Assembly: GCF_000372525.1 (NCBI RefSeq)
Contig: NZ_AQUR01000091.1
Location: forward strand, 62,107 to 126,106
Source: Cupriavidus neocaledonicus
GTDB taxonomy: Bacteria; Pseudomonadota; Gammaproteobacteria; Burkholderiales; Burkholderiaceae
Direction of reading: 5' to 3'
DNA length: 64,000 nucleotides
The notes beneath the pieces are model-generated. The model did no database searches. It was not told where the DNA came from and saw only the letters and a program-made list of their open reading frames with translations. Position numbers and translations under genes: made by a program. Shown here in pieces: positions 13,091-23,403 of the stretch (its first letter is position 1; each line of letters begins with the position of its first letter).

Positions 13091-14307
13091 CAGACGGTCC
13101 CCCGGCTGCGCATCAGGTCGACCACGACATCGGCCGCCAGCTGCGCGGTATTGCACTTGAGCGTCTCGTGCATGCGCGTGAAATGCTCGTACAGGAAGGC
13201 GGTATTGCCCTCGTCGTTGAGCTGCAGCAGGGTCTCGCGCGCCAGCGCCTCGGGCGTGGCGTCGTCCTGCAGCAGCTCGGGCACGACAAAACGCCCTGAA
13301 AGGATATTAGGCAATCCCACGTAGGGCAGATAACCCTGGCGCTTCATGATCTGCGCGGTCAGCCAGGGCACCTTGTACGAGATCACCATCGGCTTCTTGT
13401 ACAGCGCCGCCTCGAGCGTGGCGGTGCCGCTCGCCAGCAGCACCACGTCGGCGGCTTCCATGGCCTGGTGCGACTTGCCGTCGACAATGGTGAGGCACAG
13501 TTCCGGATGCTGTTGGTGCAGGTCTTCGACGATGGCGCGCAGCGGCGCGCTGGCCGCCGGCAGCACGAACGCCAGCTTGGGATCCATGCGCTGCATGCGA
13601 GCCATCGCGGCGAAAAAGGTGGCGCCGAGGTTGCGCACCTCGGACTGGCGGCTGCCCGGCAGCACCGCCACCACGCGGTGCCCGGGCGGCAGCTTGAGCG
13701 CGGCGCGCGCGCCGGCCACGTCGGGCACCATCGGGATCACGTCGGCCAGCGGATGGCCCACGTAGGTGGCCGGAATGCCGGCCCGGGCGTAGATCTCGGG
13801 CTCGAACGGGAACAGGCACAGGATGTGGTCGACCGCGCGCGCGATGGTGCGGATGCGCCCGCCGCGCCAGGCCCAGATCGACGGGCTGACGAAATGCACC
13901 ACCGGGATGCCGGCGCGGCGCAGCGGCACTTCCAGGCCGAAATTGAAGTCCGGGGCATCGACCCCGATAAAGCACAGCGGCGGCTCGGCCAGCAGCCAGT
14001 CGCGCACCGCGCGCCGCGTCGCGAGGATCTCGCGCAGCGAGCCCAGCACCTCGACATAGCCATTGACCGACAGCGTCTCCATCGGCCAGCGCGAGGTGAA
14101 GCCCTGCGCCATCATGCGCTTGCCGCCGATGCCGGCGTAGTCCACCGCTGCGCCGGCTTCGGCCAGGCGCGTCTGCAGGCCGCTCATCATCAGCGAAGCC
14201 AGCAGGTCGCCCGAGGCCTCGCCGGCCACCATGGCGATGGTGCCGCGCTTGCCCGCGGCGCTACCGTTGCCCGCGGGCAGGTCCTTGCGAATCGCGGCGT
14301 CAGCCAT
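13090..14307 (-). CDS. lpxB: Lipid-A-disaccharide synthase
   Basis: Glycosyltransferase (GT19) joining UDP-2,3-diacylglucosamine to lipid X to make the lipid A disaccharide at the inner face of the inner membrane. 405 residues. Hallmarks: [19 protein letters not shown] at the N-terminus, [28 protein letters not shown], and the UDP-binding region [13 protein letters not shown] with [12 protein letters not shown]. It begins 12 bp after lpxA ends. The first ~22 residues are a short variable extension before the conserved domain. Confidence 0.98.
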   Translation of the reverse strand: MADAAIRKDLPAGNGSAAGKRGTIAMVAGEASGDLLASLMMSGLQTRLAEAGAAVDYAGIGGKRMMAQGFTSRWPMETLSVNGYVEVLGSLREILATRRAVRDWLLAEPPLCFIGVDAPDFNFGLEVPLRRAGIPVVHFVSPSIWAWRGGRIRTIARAVDHILCLFPFEPEIYARAGIPATYVGHPLADVIPMVPDVAGARAALKLPPGHRVVAVLPGSRQSEVRNLGATFFAAMARMQRMDPKLAFVLPAASAPLRAIVEDLHQQHPELCLTIVDGKSHQAMEAADVVLLASGTATLEAALYKKPMVISYKVPWLTAQIMKRQGYLPYVGLPNILSGRFVVPELLQDDATPEALARETLLQLNDEGNTAFLYEHFTRMHETLKCNTAQLAADVVVDLMRSRGTV

Positions 14308-14319
14308 GTGGGTCCGGTC

Positions 14320-15123
14320 TCAGCGCACGATGCCGCGCTGGGTGGCGGCAAGGAAGTCGACAAAGGCCTGCAGCGGCGCCGCGGTGCCGGCATCCACCTG
14401 GGCCAGCAGTGCGGAAATCTCGTTGCGCGCCTCGTCGAAGCTGAGGTCGGATTTGTAGAGCAGCTTGTAGGCCTGGCGCAGCGCGGCGATCTGGCCGGCG
14501 TCGAAGCCACGCCGGCGCAGCCCTTCGACGTTGATGCCGTGCGGCGTGGCCTTGTTGCCGCTCTTGTCGCTGGCCGCGATCACGAACGGGGGCACGTCCT
14601 GCACCAGCGCCGAGGCGCCGCCCAACATGGCATGGGCGCCGATGCGCACGAACTGGTGCACGCCGCTCATGCCGCCCAGGATGGCCCAGTCACCCACCTC
14701 GACGTGGCCGGCGATCTGCGCGTTGCTGGAAAACACGGTGTGGTTGCCGACCGTGCAGTCATGGGCGATATGGACATAGGCCATGATCCAGTTGTCGTTG
14801 CCGATGCTGGTCAGGCCGCGGTCCTGCACCGTGCCGGTGTGGATCGTGGTGAATTCGCGGATGGTGTTGCGGTCGCCGATCTCGAGCCGGGTCGGCTCGT
14901 TGCGGTATTTCATGTCCTGCGGCACGCCGCCGACCGAGGCATAGGGGCCGATGTTGTTGCCCGCGCCGATCGTGGTATGGCCCTCGACCGTCGTATGCGA
15001 GCCGATCCGGGTGCCGCTGCCGATCCGCACGTTGGGGCCGACGATGGAGAACGGGCCGACGCTCACGTCGGCGGCCAGCTCTGCCTTCGGGTCGACCAGT
15101 GCGGTGGGGTGGATTTGCGTCAT
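14320..15123 (-). CDS. lpxA: UDP-N-acetylglucosamine acyltransferase
   Basis: First step of lipid A synthesis: transfers R-3-hydroxyacyl from acyl carrier protein to UDP-GlcNAc. 267 residues. N-terminal left-handed beta-helix made of hexapeptide repeats ([40 protein letters not shown]) with the catalytic-region [20 protein letters not shown], followed by the short helical C-terminal domain. Lies between fabZ and lpxB as in most Gram-negatives; the 134-bp gap to fabZ contains no recognisable gene. Confidence 0.98.
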   Translation of the reverse strand: MTQIHPTALVDPKAELAADVSVGPFSIVGPNVRIGSGTRIGSHTTVEGHTTIGAGNNIGPYASVGGVPQDMKYRNEPTRLEIGDRNTIREFTTIHTGTVQDRGLTSIGNDNWIMAYVHIAHDCTVGNHTVFSSNAQIAGHVEVGDWAILGGMSGVHQFVRIGAHAMLGGASALVQDVPPFVIAASDKSGNKATPHGINVEGLRRRGFDAGQIAALRQAYKLLYKSDLSFDEARNEISALLAQVDAGTAAPLQAFVDFLAATQRGIVR

Positions 15124-15257
15124 GCGTACTGTCCTGTGATGGGTCTGGTGAAGGATGGGCCAATGCGCCGGGCAAAGGTTCCCGTCCGGGCCGTCCGCCC
15201 CCGCGAAGCGGGAGCGCGGCAGTCAGCCCGCGGCGGCGCCGCGGGCCGCGGGCGGCC

Positions 15258-15707
15258 TCACTCGGCCTGCTTCACGGTGCACATCAGCTCCGCCTCGCAG
15301 GCCACCTTGTCGTCGACCGTGGCGAACGCCTTGAACTTCCAGATGCCGCGAATATAGCGCTCGACCGTCACGTTCATGTGCAGCTGGTCGCCGGGGTACA
15401 CCACCTGCTTGAAGCGCGCGCCGTCGATGCCGACGAAGTAGTACAGCGCGCCTTCCTTGCGCTCCATGTCGGCGCCGAAGGTCAGCAGGCCGGCCGACTG
15501 CGCCAGCGCTTCCAGGATCATCACCCCCGGCATCACCGGCTGTTCGGGGAAATGGCCCTGGAAGTACGGCTCGTTGATGGTGACGTTCTTCAGGGTCTTG
15601 ATCCGCTTCTGCGCCTCGAACTCCAGCACGCGGTCGACCAGCAGGAACGGGTACCGGTGCGGCAACAGCTTGAGGATCTTGCGGATATCGATTTCGGCCG
15701 CGCTCAT
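15258..15707 (-). CDS. fabZ: 3-hydroxyacyl-[acyl-carrier-protein] dehydratase FabZ
   Basis: Hot-dog-fold dehydratase of fatty-acid elongation that competes with LpxA/LpxD for 3-hydroxyacyl-ACP. 149 residues. Conserved [18 protein letters not shown], then the catalytic His in [20 protein letters not shown] (active-site Glu downstream), and [20 protein letters not shown]. Positioned between lpxD and lpxA, the conserved arrangement that balances membrane phospholipid and lipid A precursors. Confidence 0.97.
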   Translation of the reverse strand: MSAAEIDIRKILKLLPHRYPFLLVDRVLEFEAQKRIKTLKNVTINEPYFQGHFPEQPVMPGVMILEALAQSAGLLTFGADMERKEGALYYFVGIDGARFKQVVYPGDQLHMNVTVERYIRGIWKFKAFATVDDKVACEAELMCTVKQAE

Positions 15708-15719
15708 GATGATTTCTCT

Positions 15720-16811
15720 TTAGTCTTGTGAGGTTTGGGACCCGGCGGCCTGGCCGCGCAGGCGGCGTTCCAGCGCCACCACCCGTTCGCGCAGCTTGCT
15801 CAGGCCGCGCACGATGGCTGCATTGCGTTCCCACTCACCGTGCGGCAGGAACGGGAAGACGCTGGTGAAATGGCCACCGGGCTTGGTAATGGATTTGGTG
15901 ATCGAGGTGCCGCCCGACACCGTGGTGCGGTCGGCAATGGTCAGGTGGCCGGCAAAGTTGGCCGCGCCGCCGATCACGCAGAAGCGGCCGATGCGGGTGC
16001 TGCCCGACACCGCGGCACAGCCGGCGATAACCGTGTGCGCGCCGACCCGCACGTTGTGCGCGATCTGGACCTGGTTGTCGATCTTGCAGCCGTCCTCGAT
16101 CACGGTGTCGGCCATGGCGCCGCGGTCGATCGCGGTATTGGCGCCGACCTCGACGTCCTGGCCCAGCACTGCGCGCCCGGTTTGCGGGATCTTCACGTAT
16201 TCGACGCCGCTCGCGCTGATGTCCGGCGCAAAGCCGAAGCCGTCGGCACCGATCACCACGCCGCTGTGCAGGATGGCGCGGGCGCCGACCACGCAGTGGT
16301 GGTAGACCGAGACATTGGCGTAGAGCAGCGCATCGTCGCCGATCTCGGCGTGCGCGCCGACATAGCCGTTGGCCAGGATGCGCACGCGCTCGCCCAGGCG
16401 CGCGCCGGCTTCGATGACCACGTTGGGACCGATGTAGCACGAGGCCGGCACCACCGCGTCGGGCGCCACGGTGGCGCGCGCATCGATGCCGGTGCGCGCG
16501 TCGGTATTGGCGGCGCGGTCGAAACGCTGCGCCACGCGGGCAAAGCAGACGTAGGGATTGCGCGCCACCAGCCAGTTGCGGCCGTCGGCCCTGCCTTCGG
16601 CGCGCACGCGCTCGAGGTCGGCGGCCGAGACGATCACGGCGCCGGCCCTGGCATCCAGCGCCTGCTGCAGGTAGAGCGGATTGGACAGGAACGAGAGCTC
16701 GCCCGGTCCGGCCTGGTCCAGGGGGGCCAGGCCGGTGATCGCCAGGTCGGGGTCACCCACAACCTGCGCGCCGTTCTCGGTGGCGAGCTGACCCAGTGTG
16801 GGTGTCTGCAT
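15720..16811 (-). CDS. lpxD: UDP-3-O-acylglucosamine N-acyltransferase
   Basis: Third step of lipid A assembly: N-acylates UDP-3-O-acyl-glucosamine. 363 residues. N-terminal uridine-binding domain (TLGQLATENGAQVVGDPDLA), a long hexapeptide-repeat beta-helix (ASCYIGPNVVIEAGARLGER, YHHCVVGARAILHSGVVIGA) with the catalytic histidine in NVRVGAHTVIAGCAAVSG context, and a C-terminal helix (WERNAAIVRGLSKLRERVVA). AGGAAG lies about seven bases before the ATG. It follows skp by 50 bp. Confidence 0.97.
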   Translation of the reverse strand: MQTPTLGQLATENGAQVVGDPDLAITGLAPLDQAGPGELSFLSNPLYLQQALDARAGAVIVSAADLERVRAEGRADGRNWLVARNPYVCFARVAQRFDRAANTDARTGIDARATVAPDAVVPASCYIGPNVVIEAGARLGERVRILANGYVGAHAEIGDDALLYANVSVYHHCVVGARAILHSGVVIGADGFGFAPDISASGVEYVKIPQTGRAVLGQDVEVGANTAIDRGAMADTVIEDGCKIDNQVQIAHNVRVGAHTVIAGCAAVSGSTRIGRFCVIGGAANFAGHLTIADRTTVSGGTSITKSITKPGGHFTSVFPFLPHGEWERNAAIVRGLSKLRERVVALERRLRGQAAGSQTSQD

Positions 16812-16861
16812 GGCGGTACTTCCTGAAGAAAGAACGAACGAAGGAACGAAGCAGCGGCGGC

Positions 16862-17389
16862 TTACTTGCTGCCGGCGTTCAGCACCTTCATCACGTCGTC
16901 GGTAATATCGATGCGCGGATTCACGTACACCGCTTCCTGCACGATCAGGTCGTACTTGCGCTGTTCGGCGAGCTGGCGGATCACGCGGTTGGCGCGCTCC
17001 AGCACCTGGGCCAGTTCCTCGTTGCGGCGCTGGTTCAGGTCCTCGCGGAACTCGCGCTGCTTGCGCTGGAACTCGCGGTCCAGGTCAGCCACTTCGCGCT
17101 GGCGGCGCTGGCGGTCGGAATCGGCCAGCACGGCCGTGTCCTTGTCCAGCTTGTCGGCCATGCCCTTGATCTTCTGGGCCATGTCCTGCAGCTCGCGGTC
17201 GCGCTTGGAGAACTCCTGCTCCAGCTTGACCTGGGCCGCCTTGGCCGGCTGCGAATCGCGCAGGATGCGCTCGGAATTGACCGCGGCGATGCGCGCTTCC
17301 TGGGCAGCGGCCGGCAGCGCGGCACAGATCGCCGCGGTGGCGAGCGCGGCGGCGCCCAGGGACTTGACCAGTTTGGATGTTGTAGTCAT
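16862..17389 (-). CDS. skp: Periplasmic chaperone Skp/OmpH
   Basis: Holdase that carries unfolded outer-membrane proteins across the periplasm to the BAM complex. 175 residues with a signal peptide (KSLGAAALATAAICAALPAA, cleavage near AQA), then RIAAVNSERILRDSQPAKAA and a long highly charged coiled-coil region (ELQDMAQKIKGMADKLDKDT, REVADLDREFQRKQREFRED) forming the jellyfish tentacles, ending in the beta-rich VQEAVYVNPRIDITDDVMKV. AAAGGAT lies eight bases upstream of ATG. It sits directly after bamA, its functional partner. Confidence 0.95.
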   Translation of the reverse strand: MTTTSKLVKSLGAAALATAAICAALPAAAQEARIAAVNSERILRDSQPAKAAQVKLEQEFSKRDRELQDMAQKIKGMADKLDKDTAVLADSDRQRRQREVADLDREFQRKQREFREDLNQRRNEELAQVLERANRVIRQLAEQRKYDLIVQEAVYVNPRIDITDDVMKVLNAGSK

Positions 17390-17411
17390 GAAAACAGATC
17401 CTTTTTCAGAA

Positions 17412-19721
17412 TCAGAATGCCGTGCCGATCTGGAACTGGAAGCGCTGGACCTTGTCGTTGGGGTCGCGCCTGAGCGGGAAGCCCATGCTGAGCTTCAGCG
17501 GCCCGATCGGCGACAGCCAAGACATGCCGAAGCCGGTCGAGTACTTCAGGTCGCTGAAGCTCAGCGGCTCGCCTTCCTGATAGACGTTACCGAAGTCGAA
17601 GAAGGTGAACAGGCGCAGCGTGCGGTCCACGCCCGAACCCGGCAGCGGGAAGATGAACTCGACGTTGCCGATCATCTTGGAGGCGCCGCCCACCGGGTTG
17701 CCGTTCTGGTCCTTCGGGCCCAGCGTGCTGGTCTGGTAGCCGCGCACCGAGCCGATACCACCGGCGTAGAAGTACTTGAACACCGGGAACGGCGTGTTGC
17801 CGTAGCCGTGGCCGTAGGCGACCTCGCCGTTCAGTGCCAGCGTGAAGGCCTTCGAGATCGGGTAGAAGTACTGCTGCTGCACGCTGGCGCGGTAGTACTG
17901 CGTATCCCCGCCCGGCAGGCCGACTTCCAGGTTGGCCTGGGTGTACGGGCCCTTGGTCGGAACCAGCGCGCTGTCGCGGCGGTCGCGCGCCCAGCCGATC
18001 GTGAACGGGAAGTTGTTGATGCCGTCGCCGGAGTTCTTGCCGATCTGGCTCAGCCAGTTCTTGTACTGGTTCGGCGTGTTGACCGAGGTGTACACCTGGG
18101 TGCGTTCGTAGCCGATGCCGAAGAACACGGTATCGACTTCCGAGAACGGCACGCCGAACTTGAAGCCGCCGCCGGCCGAGACGATCTTGTAGTCCTGGTC
18201 GCCGGTGTAGTACAGCGGGCGCGAGGTACGGTAGTAGATATCGGTCGAGCGGCTGATGCCGTCCACCGTGAAATACGGGTCGTACTGCGTCAGCGCAATG
18301 GTGCGGAACGACTTGGCGGTGTTCACGTCCAGGCCCAGGCTGGTGCCCGAGCCGAACACGTTGTCCTGGCGCAGGCCGGCCTGCAGCACCAGCTTGTCGG
18401 TCGACGAAAAGCCCACGCCCAGGCTGATCTGTCCGGTCGGCTTCTCGGTCACGTTGACGTTCACATCGACCTGGTCGGGCGCGCCCGGCACGTCCTCGGT
18501 GGTGATGTTGGTGTCGGTGAAGTAGCCGGTACGGTTGATGCGCGCCTGCGACTGCTGCAGCTTTTCGCTGTCGAACCACGAGCTTTCCATCTGGCGCATC
18601 TCGCGCCGCACCACTTCGTCGCGGGTCTTGCTGTTGCCGACCACGTTGACGCGGCGCACATAGACGCGGCGGCCCGGATCGACCATCAGGGTCAGCGCGA
18701 CTTCACGCTTTTCCTTGTCGATCTGCGGTTGCGGGTTGATGGTTGTGAACGCGTAGCCGTAGGTGCCGAGCAGGTCGGTAATGGCCTTGGTGCTCTGCGT
18801 CAGCTTCTCGGACGAGAAAATATCGCCCTTCTTCAGCTGCAGCAGCTTTTCCATTTCCTCCTGCTTGCCGAGCAGCTCGCCCGCCAGGCGCACGTCGGAA
18901 ACCTTGTACTGCTCGCCTTCCTTGATGTTCAGCGTCAGGAAGATGTCTTTCTTGTCGGGCGTGATCGAGACCTGGGTCGATTCGATGGCGAATTCCAGGT
19001 AGCCGCGGTTCAGATAGTACGAGCGCAGCGCTTCCAGGTCGGCGGTCAGCTTCTGCTTCGAGTACAGGTCGTTCTTGGTGTACCACGACAGCCAGTTCGG
19101 CGTGGACAGCTGCATCTCGTCGCGCAGCGTGCTTTCCTTGAACGCCTTGTTGCCGACGATATTGATCTGGCGGATCTTGGCGACCGGGCCCTCTTCGACA
19201 TTGAACACCACCGAGACGCGATTGCGGTCCACCGGCGTGATCGTGGTCTGCACGTCGGCGGCATAGTAGCCGCGCGCGACGTACTGGCGCTTGAGCTCCT
19301 GCTCGGCCTTGTCGATCAGGGCCTTGTCGTAGTAGCGGGCCTCGGCCACGCCGACCGCGCGCAGCGAGCGGCGCAGCGTGTCCTTGTCGAATTCCTTGAT
19401 GCCGACGAACTCGAGCTGCGAAATCGCCGGGCGTTCCTCGACCTGCACCACCAGCACGCCTTCCTCGGCGCGGATCTGCACGTCCTTGAAGAAGCCGGTA
19501 TTGTAGAGGGCACGGATGGCATCGGCGCCCTTGTCATCGGTGAAGGTTTCACCGACGCGCACCGGCAGGTAGCCAAACACGGTACCCGGTTCGACGCGTT
19601 GCAGTCCCTCAACGCGGATGTCCCTGACGACGAACGGATCGGCAGCCCAGCCCGCCGGGCTCCAGGCTGCAATAACGGCACTCGCCAGCAAACCCAGCGA
19701 AATGCGCTTATGTCTGATCAA
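17412..19721 (-). CDS. bamA: Outer membrane protein assembly factor BamA
   Basis: Central component of the BAM complex, inserting beta-barrel proteins into the outer membrane. About 769 residues: signal peptide (IRHKRISLGLLASAVIAAW ending AGWA), five periplasmic POTRA domains (about residues 25-420; first begins PFVVRDIRVEGLQRVEPGTV), then a 16-strand Omp85 barrel ending in QRFQFQIGTAF with a terminal Phe. I chose a TTG start because GAGGGG lies seven bases upstream and the codon falls right before the basic signal-peptide start. An ATG eight codons upstream (19745) is the alternative. Between rseP and skp. Confidence 0.96.
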   Translation of the reverse strand: MIRHKRISLGLLASAVIAAWSPAGWAADPFVVRDIRVEGLQRVEPGTVFGYLPVRVGETFTDDKGADAIRALYNTGFFKDVQIRAEEGVLVVQVEERPAISQLEFVGIKEFDKDTLRRSLRAVGVAEARYYDKALIDKAEQELKRQYVARGYYAADVQTTITPVDRNRVSVVFNVEEGPVAKIRQINIVGNKAFKESTLRDEMQLSTPNWLSWYTKNDLYSKQKLTADLEALRSYYLNRGYLEFAIESTQVSITPDKKDIFLTLNIKEGEQYKVSDVRLAGELLGKQEEMEKLLQLKKGDIFSSEKLTQSTKAITDLLGTYGYAFTTINPQPQIDKEKREVALTLMVDPGRRVYVRRVNVVGNSKTRDEVVRREMRQMESSWFDSEKLQQSQARINRTGYFTDTNITTEDVPGAPDQVDVNVNVTEKPTGQISLGVGFSSTDKLVLQAGLRQDNVFGSGTSLGLDVNTAKSFRTIALTQYDPYFTVDGISRSTDIYYRTSRPLYYTGDQDYKIVSAGGGFKFGVPFSEVDTVFFGIGYERTQVYTSVNTPNQYKNWLSQIGKNSGDGINNFPFTIGWARDRRDSALVPTKGPYTQANLEVGLPGGDTQYYRASVQQQYFYPISKAFTLALNGEVAYGHGYGNTPFPVFKYFYAGGIGSVRGYQTSTLGPKDQNGNPVGGASKMIGNVEFIFPLPGSGVDRTLRLFTFFDFGNVYQEGEPLSFSDLKYSTGFGMSWLSPIGPLKLSMGFPLRRDPNDKVQRFQFQIGTAF

Positions 19722-19844
19722 TGTTGATCCCCTCTTTGATTCCATCCAGGATTGCGCTCCGATGCCTCATTGGACTGCGCCTGGCAAATGGCGTCCCCGG
19801 CGACGGTGTCCGACGACACCACCACCCCTTGCCGACACACGTTT

Positions 19845-21248
19845 CTAGCCGTTCGCCAGAAACATTCGGCTGACGTCATTGAACAAAGCGAGCGAAGTCA
19901 GGAGCAAGATGCAGGCGATGCCAACCTTCTGCAGCATTGCCTGCCAGTGGTCTGGGACGGGCCGGCCAGTCAAAAATTCCACGCAATAATACAGCAAATG
20001 CCCCCCATCCAGAACCGGAATGGGTAACAAATTGAGTACGCCAAGACTAACGCTGACCAGCGCCAGGAAGCTGACAAAGGCCTGTATGCCGAGGTTTGCG
20101 GCACGTCCGGCGTAGTCCGCGACGGTCAGCGGACCGCTCAGGTTCTGCAGCGAAGCCTGCCCCACCAGCATCTTGCCCAGCAGCTTGAGCGACAGCGCGC
20201 TGGTATCCCAGACCTGCCCCGCCGCGCGTGCCAGCGCCTGGTCCGGCCGGTAGCGCACGGTCTCCATCTGCACCGCCTGGCTGAGCGCGGCGCCCAGCTT
20301 GCCAGCGGGCGCCGGCGCGGCGCCGCTGGCATCGGTGGCGCCATCGCGCGCCGCGGCCGTGTCGAGCGTGACCGGTACGTCCAGGCGCTGGCCGTCGCGT
20401 TCGATGCCCAGCGTCACGGCCTGGCCTGGCTGGCTGCGCACCGCCTTGATCAGCGCGCTGGCCTGCGTCAGCGGGCTGCCCTGCCAGGCTACGATGCGGT
20501 CGCCCTTGCGCAGGCCGGCGCGTTCGGCGGCCGAATCGGGAAGCACCTCGGTGATCGTCACCGGCCCGCCCTTCAGGTTCAGGCCGAGCGTGGCCAGCGG
20601 ATCCTGCTCGGGGTTGCCGCCGGTATTGGGCAGGCGCGGCAGCGTGACGTCGCGCTCGGCACCGTCGGCGCCGCGCACGCGCAGCACCGCGCGCGCGTCG
20701 CCGAAGCCTTCGGCAAACACCGCCATGCGCAGGTCGTTCCAGGAACGCACCGGCTCGGTGTGGCCGTTGGCGGTCAGCGACAGCACCCGGTCGCCCTCGC
20801 GCACGCCGGCCTGCGCCGCCATGGTGCCGGCCGCGGGCGCCGCCACCACCGGCACGGGTTCGCGCATGCCGCCGGCGAACAGCGCGAAATACAGCACGAT
20901 CGCCAGCGCGAAGTTGGCCAGCGGACCCGCCGCGACGATGGCGAAGCGCTTGCCCACCGGCTGGCGGTTAAAGGCGCGCGGCAGGTCGGCCGGGTCGATC
21001 GGGGCGTCGCCCGCGGGATCGAGCTCGCGCTCGTCGAGCATCTTGACGTAGCCGCCCAGCGGAATCGCCGCCACGGTCCATTCGGTGCGGTCGCGGCTTT
21101 TCGAGATCCAGCGCAGCAGCGGCCGCCCGAAGCCGATGGAAAAGCGCAGCACCTTCACGCCGCAGGCGCGCGCGGCCAGGTAGTGGCCCATTTCGTGCAC
21201 GTAGATCAGCACGCACAGGGCAACGATGAAAGCGAGTACGGTTTGCAT
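19845..21248 (-). CDS. rseP: Site-2 intramembrane zinc protease RseP
   Basis: Cleaves anti-sigma factor RseA within the inner membrane during the envelope stress response and clears signal peptides. 467 residues. Zinc-binding HEMGH in the first membrane helix (LIYVHEMGHYLAARACGVKV), two periplasmic PDZ domains (about residues 115-310; VREGDRVLSLTANGHTEPV, LRKGDRIVAWQGSPLTQAS), and the C-terminal NLLPIPVLDGGHLLYY motif supplying the third zinc ligand. Located between dxr and bamA, the common proteobacterial order, so protease and outer-membrane assembly are made together. Confidence 0.97.
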   Translation of the reverse strand: MQTVLAFIVALCVLIYVHEMGHYLAARACGVKVLRFSIGFGRPLLRWISKSRDRTEWTVAAIPLGGYVKMLDERELDPAGDAPIDPADLPRAFNRQPVGKRFAIVAAGPLANFALAIVLYFALFAGGMREPVPVVAAPAAGTMAAQAGVREGDRVLSLTANGHTEPVRSWNDLRMAVFAEGFGDARAVLRVRGADGAERDVTLPRLPNTGGNPEQDPLATLGLNLKGGPVTITEVLPDSAAERAGLRKGDRIVAWQGSPLTQASALIKAVRSQPGQAVTLGIERDGQRLDVPVTLDTAAARDGATDASGAAPAPAGKLGAALSQAVQMETVRYRPDQALARAAGQVWDTSALSLKLLGKMLVGQASLQNLSGPLTVADYAGRAANLGIQAFVSFLALVSVSLGVLNLLPIPVLDGGHLLYYCVEFLTGRPVPDHWQAMLQKVGIACILLLTSLALFNDVSRMFLANG

Positions 21249-21352
21249 GGTGCGGGGACGTCGGTAAGGTCGCTGGGCCGGCCCGCGCGGTCCTGGAAGG
21301 ACCGGCCGGCGCAGCCGCTATTGTCGCAGATGCGGCAGACCGCCCCGCCGCA

Positions 21353-22534
21353 TCAGCGGGCGATGGCCCGCGCGCTGACGCCGGCCCTGGCCGCCTCGCG
21401 CGCCAGCGCGTCGGCACGGAGCACGGCCTCGAGCGTATCGGCTGGGCCGTTCGGTGCTTCGTCCAGCACCTGGCGCACGATGCCGGCGATATCGGTAAAG
21501 CGCACCTGACCGGCCAGGAATGCCTCTACCGCCACTTCATTGGCGGCGTTGAGCACCGCCGGCGCCACTCCCGCCGCGCGCAGCGCGTCGAAGGCCAGCC
21601 CCAGGCATGGGAACCGCACCAGGTCTGGCTTTTCGAAATGCAGCCCGCCGGCGACGGTCAGGTCGAGCGGGGTCACGCCCGCGTCGATCCGCTCAGGATA
21701 GGCGAGGCCATAGGCGATCGGCGTGCGCATGTCCGGGTTGCCCAGCTGCGCCAGCACCGAGCCATCGGCGTAGGCCACCATCGAATGCACGATGCTCTGC
21801 GGGTGGATCAGCACCTCGATGCGTTCGGCCGGGGCGCCGAACAGCCAGTGCGCCTCGATTACCTCGAGGCCCTTGTTCATCATGGTGGCGGAGTCGACCG
21901 AGATCTTGCGGCCCATGACCCAGTTGGGATGGGCGCAGGCCTGGTCGGGCGAGATATCGTGCAGCGTGGCCGGGTCGCGCGTGCGGAACGGCCCGCCCGA
22001 CGCGGTCAGCAGCACCTTGGCCACGCCGCGGCCGTAGCGCGGGTCGTCGGCGGGCAGGCACTGGAAGATGGCGTTGTGCTCGCTGTCGATCGGCAGCAGC
22101 GTGGCGCCATGCTCGCGCACCGCGTCCATGAAGATGCGCCCGGACATGACCAGGGCTTCCTTGTTGGCCAGCAGCACGCGCTTGCCGGCGCGCGCCGCCG
22201 CCAGCGTCGGACGCAGGCCCGCCGCGCCGACGATGGCGGCCATCACCGCATCGGTCTGCGCATCGGCGGCGATGGATTCCAGTGCGGCCTCGCCGTAGCT
22301 GACCTCGGTGGCGACGCGGGCAGCGCGCAGCAGCGTTTCCAGCTCGCGCGCCGCCTCGGCCGTTCCCACCACGGCGCGCGCCGGGCGGAACTCGATGCAC
22401 TGGTCGGCCAGCTTGCGCACCTGCCGATGGGCGCTGAGCGCATGCGCCACGTAACGGCCGGGATGGCGCCGGATCACGTCGAGCGTGCTGTCTCCGATGG
22501 AGCCGGTGGCGCCCAGGATGGTGATGCGATGCAT
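21353..22534 (-). CDS. dxr: 1-deoxy-D-xylulose-5-phosphate reductoisomerase
   Basis: First committed step of the MEP isoprenoid pathway: converts DXP to MEP with NADPH. 393 residues. NADPH-binding start [35 protein letters not shown], the metal/substrate segment [14 protein letters not shown], and LTASGGPFR. The frame is open upstream into the cdsA region, but the conserved protein begins at MHRITILG. It follows cdsA by 11 bp and precedes rseP by 104 bp; isoprenoid supply feeds the neighbouring UppS. Confidence 0.98.
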   Translation of the reverse strand: MHRITILGATGSIGDSTLDVIRRHPGRYVAHALSAHRQVRKLADQCIEFRPARAVVGTAEAARELETLLRAARVATEVSYGEAALESIAADAQTDAVMAAIVGAAGLRPTLAAARAGKRVLLANKEALVMSGRIFMDAVREHGATLLPIDSEHNAIFQCLPADDPRYGRGVAKVLLTASGGPFRTRDPATLHDISPDQACAHPNWVMGRKISVDSATMMNKGLEVIEAHWLFGAPAERIEVLIHPQSIVHSMVAYADGSVLAQLGNPDMRTPIAYGLAYPERIDAGVTPLDLTVAGGLHFEKPDLVRFPCLGLAFDALRAAGVAPAVLNAANEVAVEAFLAGQVRFTDIAGIVRQVLDEAPNGPADTLEAVLRADALAREAARAGVSARAIAR

Positions 22535-22545
22535 AGCAGACGGCT

Positions 22546-23367
22546 TCAGAGAAAAATCAGCATCAGGGCCGCCAGCGGGAACACCGGCAGCAAGGCGTCG
22601 ATGCGGTCCAGCACGCCGCCATGGCCGGGCAGCAGCCGGCTGCTGTCCTTCTTGCCGACCTGGCGCTTGAGCAGGGATTCGAACAGGTCGCCCACCACGC
22701 TCGCCACGACCAGCAGCGTGGTCAGCGCGGCGACGAAGCCCAGCCCGCCGCGGTCGCCCATCACCGAGAACCAGGTCGGGGCAAAGGCGTGGGTGGCGGC
22801 CAGCGCGAGGCCGATCGCCAGCGCCAGTACCCAGCCGCCGATGGCGCCTTCCCACGACTTGCCGGGGCTGATGCCGGGCGCCAGCTTGCGCCGGCCGATC
22901 GCCTTGCCGGTGAAATACGCGCCGATGTCGGCGGCCCACACCAGCACCGCGGCGGTCAGCAGCACGCCGATGCCGGCGCCGCGCAGGATCATGGTGGCAT
23001 GGGCAAACGCGGGCAGCATCACCAGCCCCAGCACCGCGCCCAGCGCGGTGAAGGACGGCGTGGCGGTGCGCACGCCGCGCGCCAGCAGCACCACCGCGAC
23101 GCCCCAGCACACCACCGCGGCCTCGAGCAGCCAGGTGGTGGCGTGGCGCTGCGGCAGGTCATGCCAGGCGATGGTGGCGATCAGGCAGGCCAGCGCATAG
23201 ACGTAGGGCCAAGGCCCGCGCAGGCCGATCATGCGGCCGAATTCCCAGCCGGCCAGCAGCACGATCACGCCGAGCAGTCCCGCCAGGCCCGCCGGCGGCG
23301 CCAGGAACAGGATCGGCAGGATCAGCAGCAACAGGCACAGGGCGGTGATGACGCGGGTGAGGAGCAT
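22546..23367 (-). CDS. cdsA: Phosphatidate cytidylyltransferase (CDP-diglyceride synthase)
   Basis: Makes CDP-diacylglycerol from phosphatidic acid and CTP in the inner membrane, the precursor of all major phospholipids. 273 residues, about seven or eight membrane helices ([20 protein letters not shown] at the N-terminus). The C-terminal CDS signature spans [20 protein letters not shown] followed by [13 protein letters not shown]. Located between uppS and dxr, the standard order, so this is the housekeeping copy; a second, divergent CdsA-like gene occurs at 57.5 kb. Confidence 0.96.
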   Translation of the reverse strand: MLLTRVITALCLLLLILPILFLAPPAGLAGLLGVIVLLAGWEFGRMIGLRGPWPYVYALACLIATIAWHDLPQRHATTWLLEAAVVCWGVAVVLLARGVRTATPSFTALGAVLGLVMLPAFAHATMILRGAGIGVLLTAAVLVWAADIGAYFTGKAIGRRKLAPGISPGKSWEGAIGGWVLALAIGLALAATHAFAPTWFSVMGDRGGLGFVAALTTLLVVASVVGDLFESLLKRQVGKKDSSRLLPGHGGVLDRIDALLPVFPLAALMLIFL

Positions 23368-23403
23368 GCGCTGCGGTCCCGTGAAAAGTTGGAGTGGCCG
23401 GCC

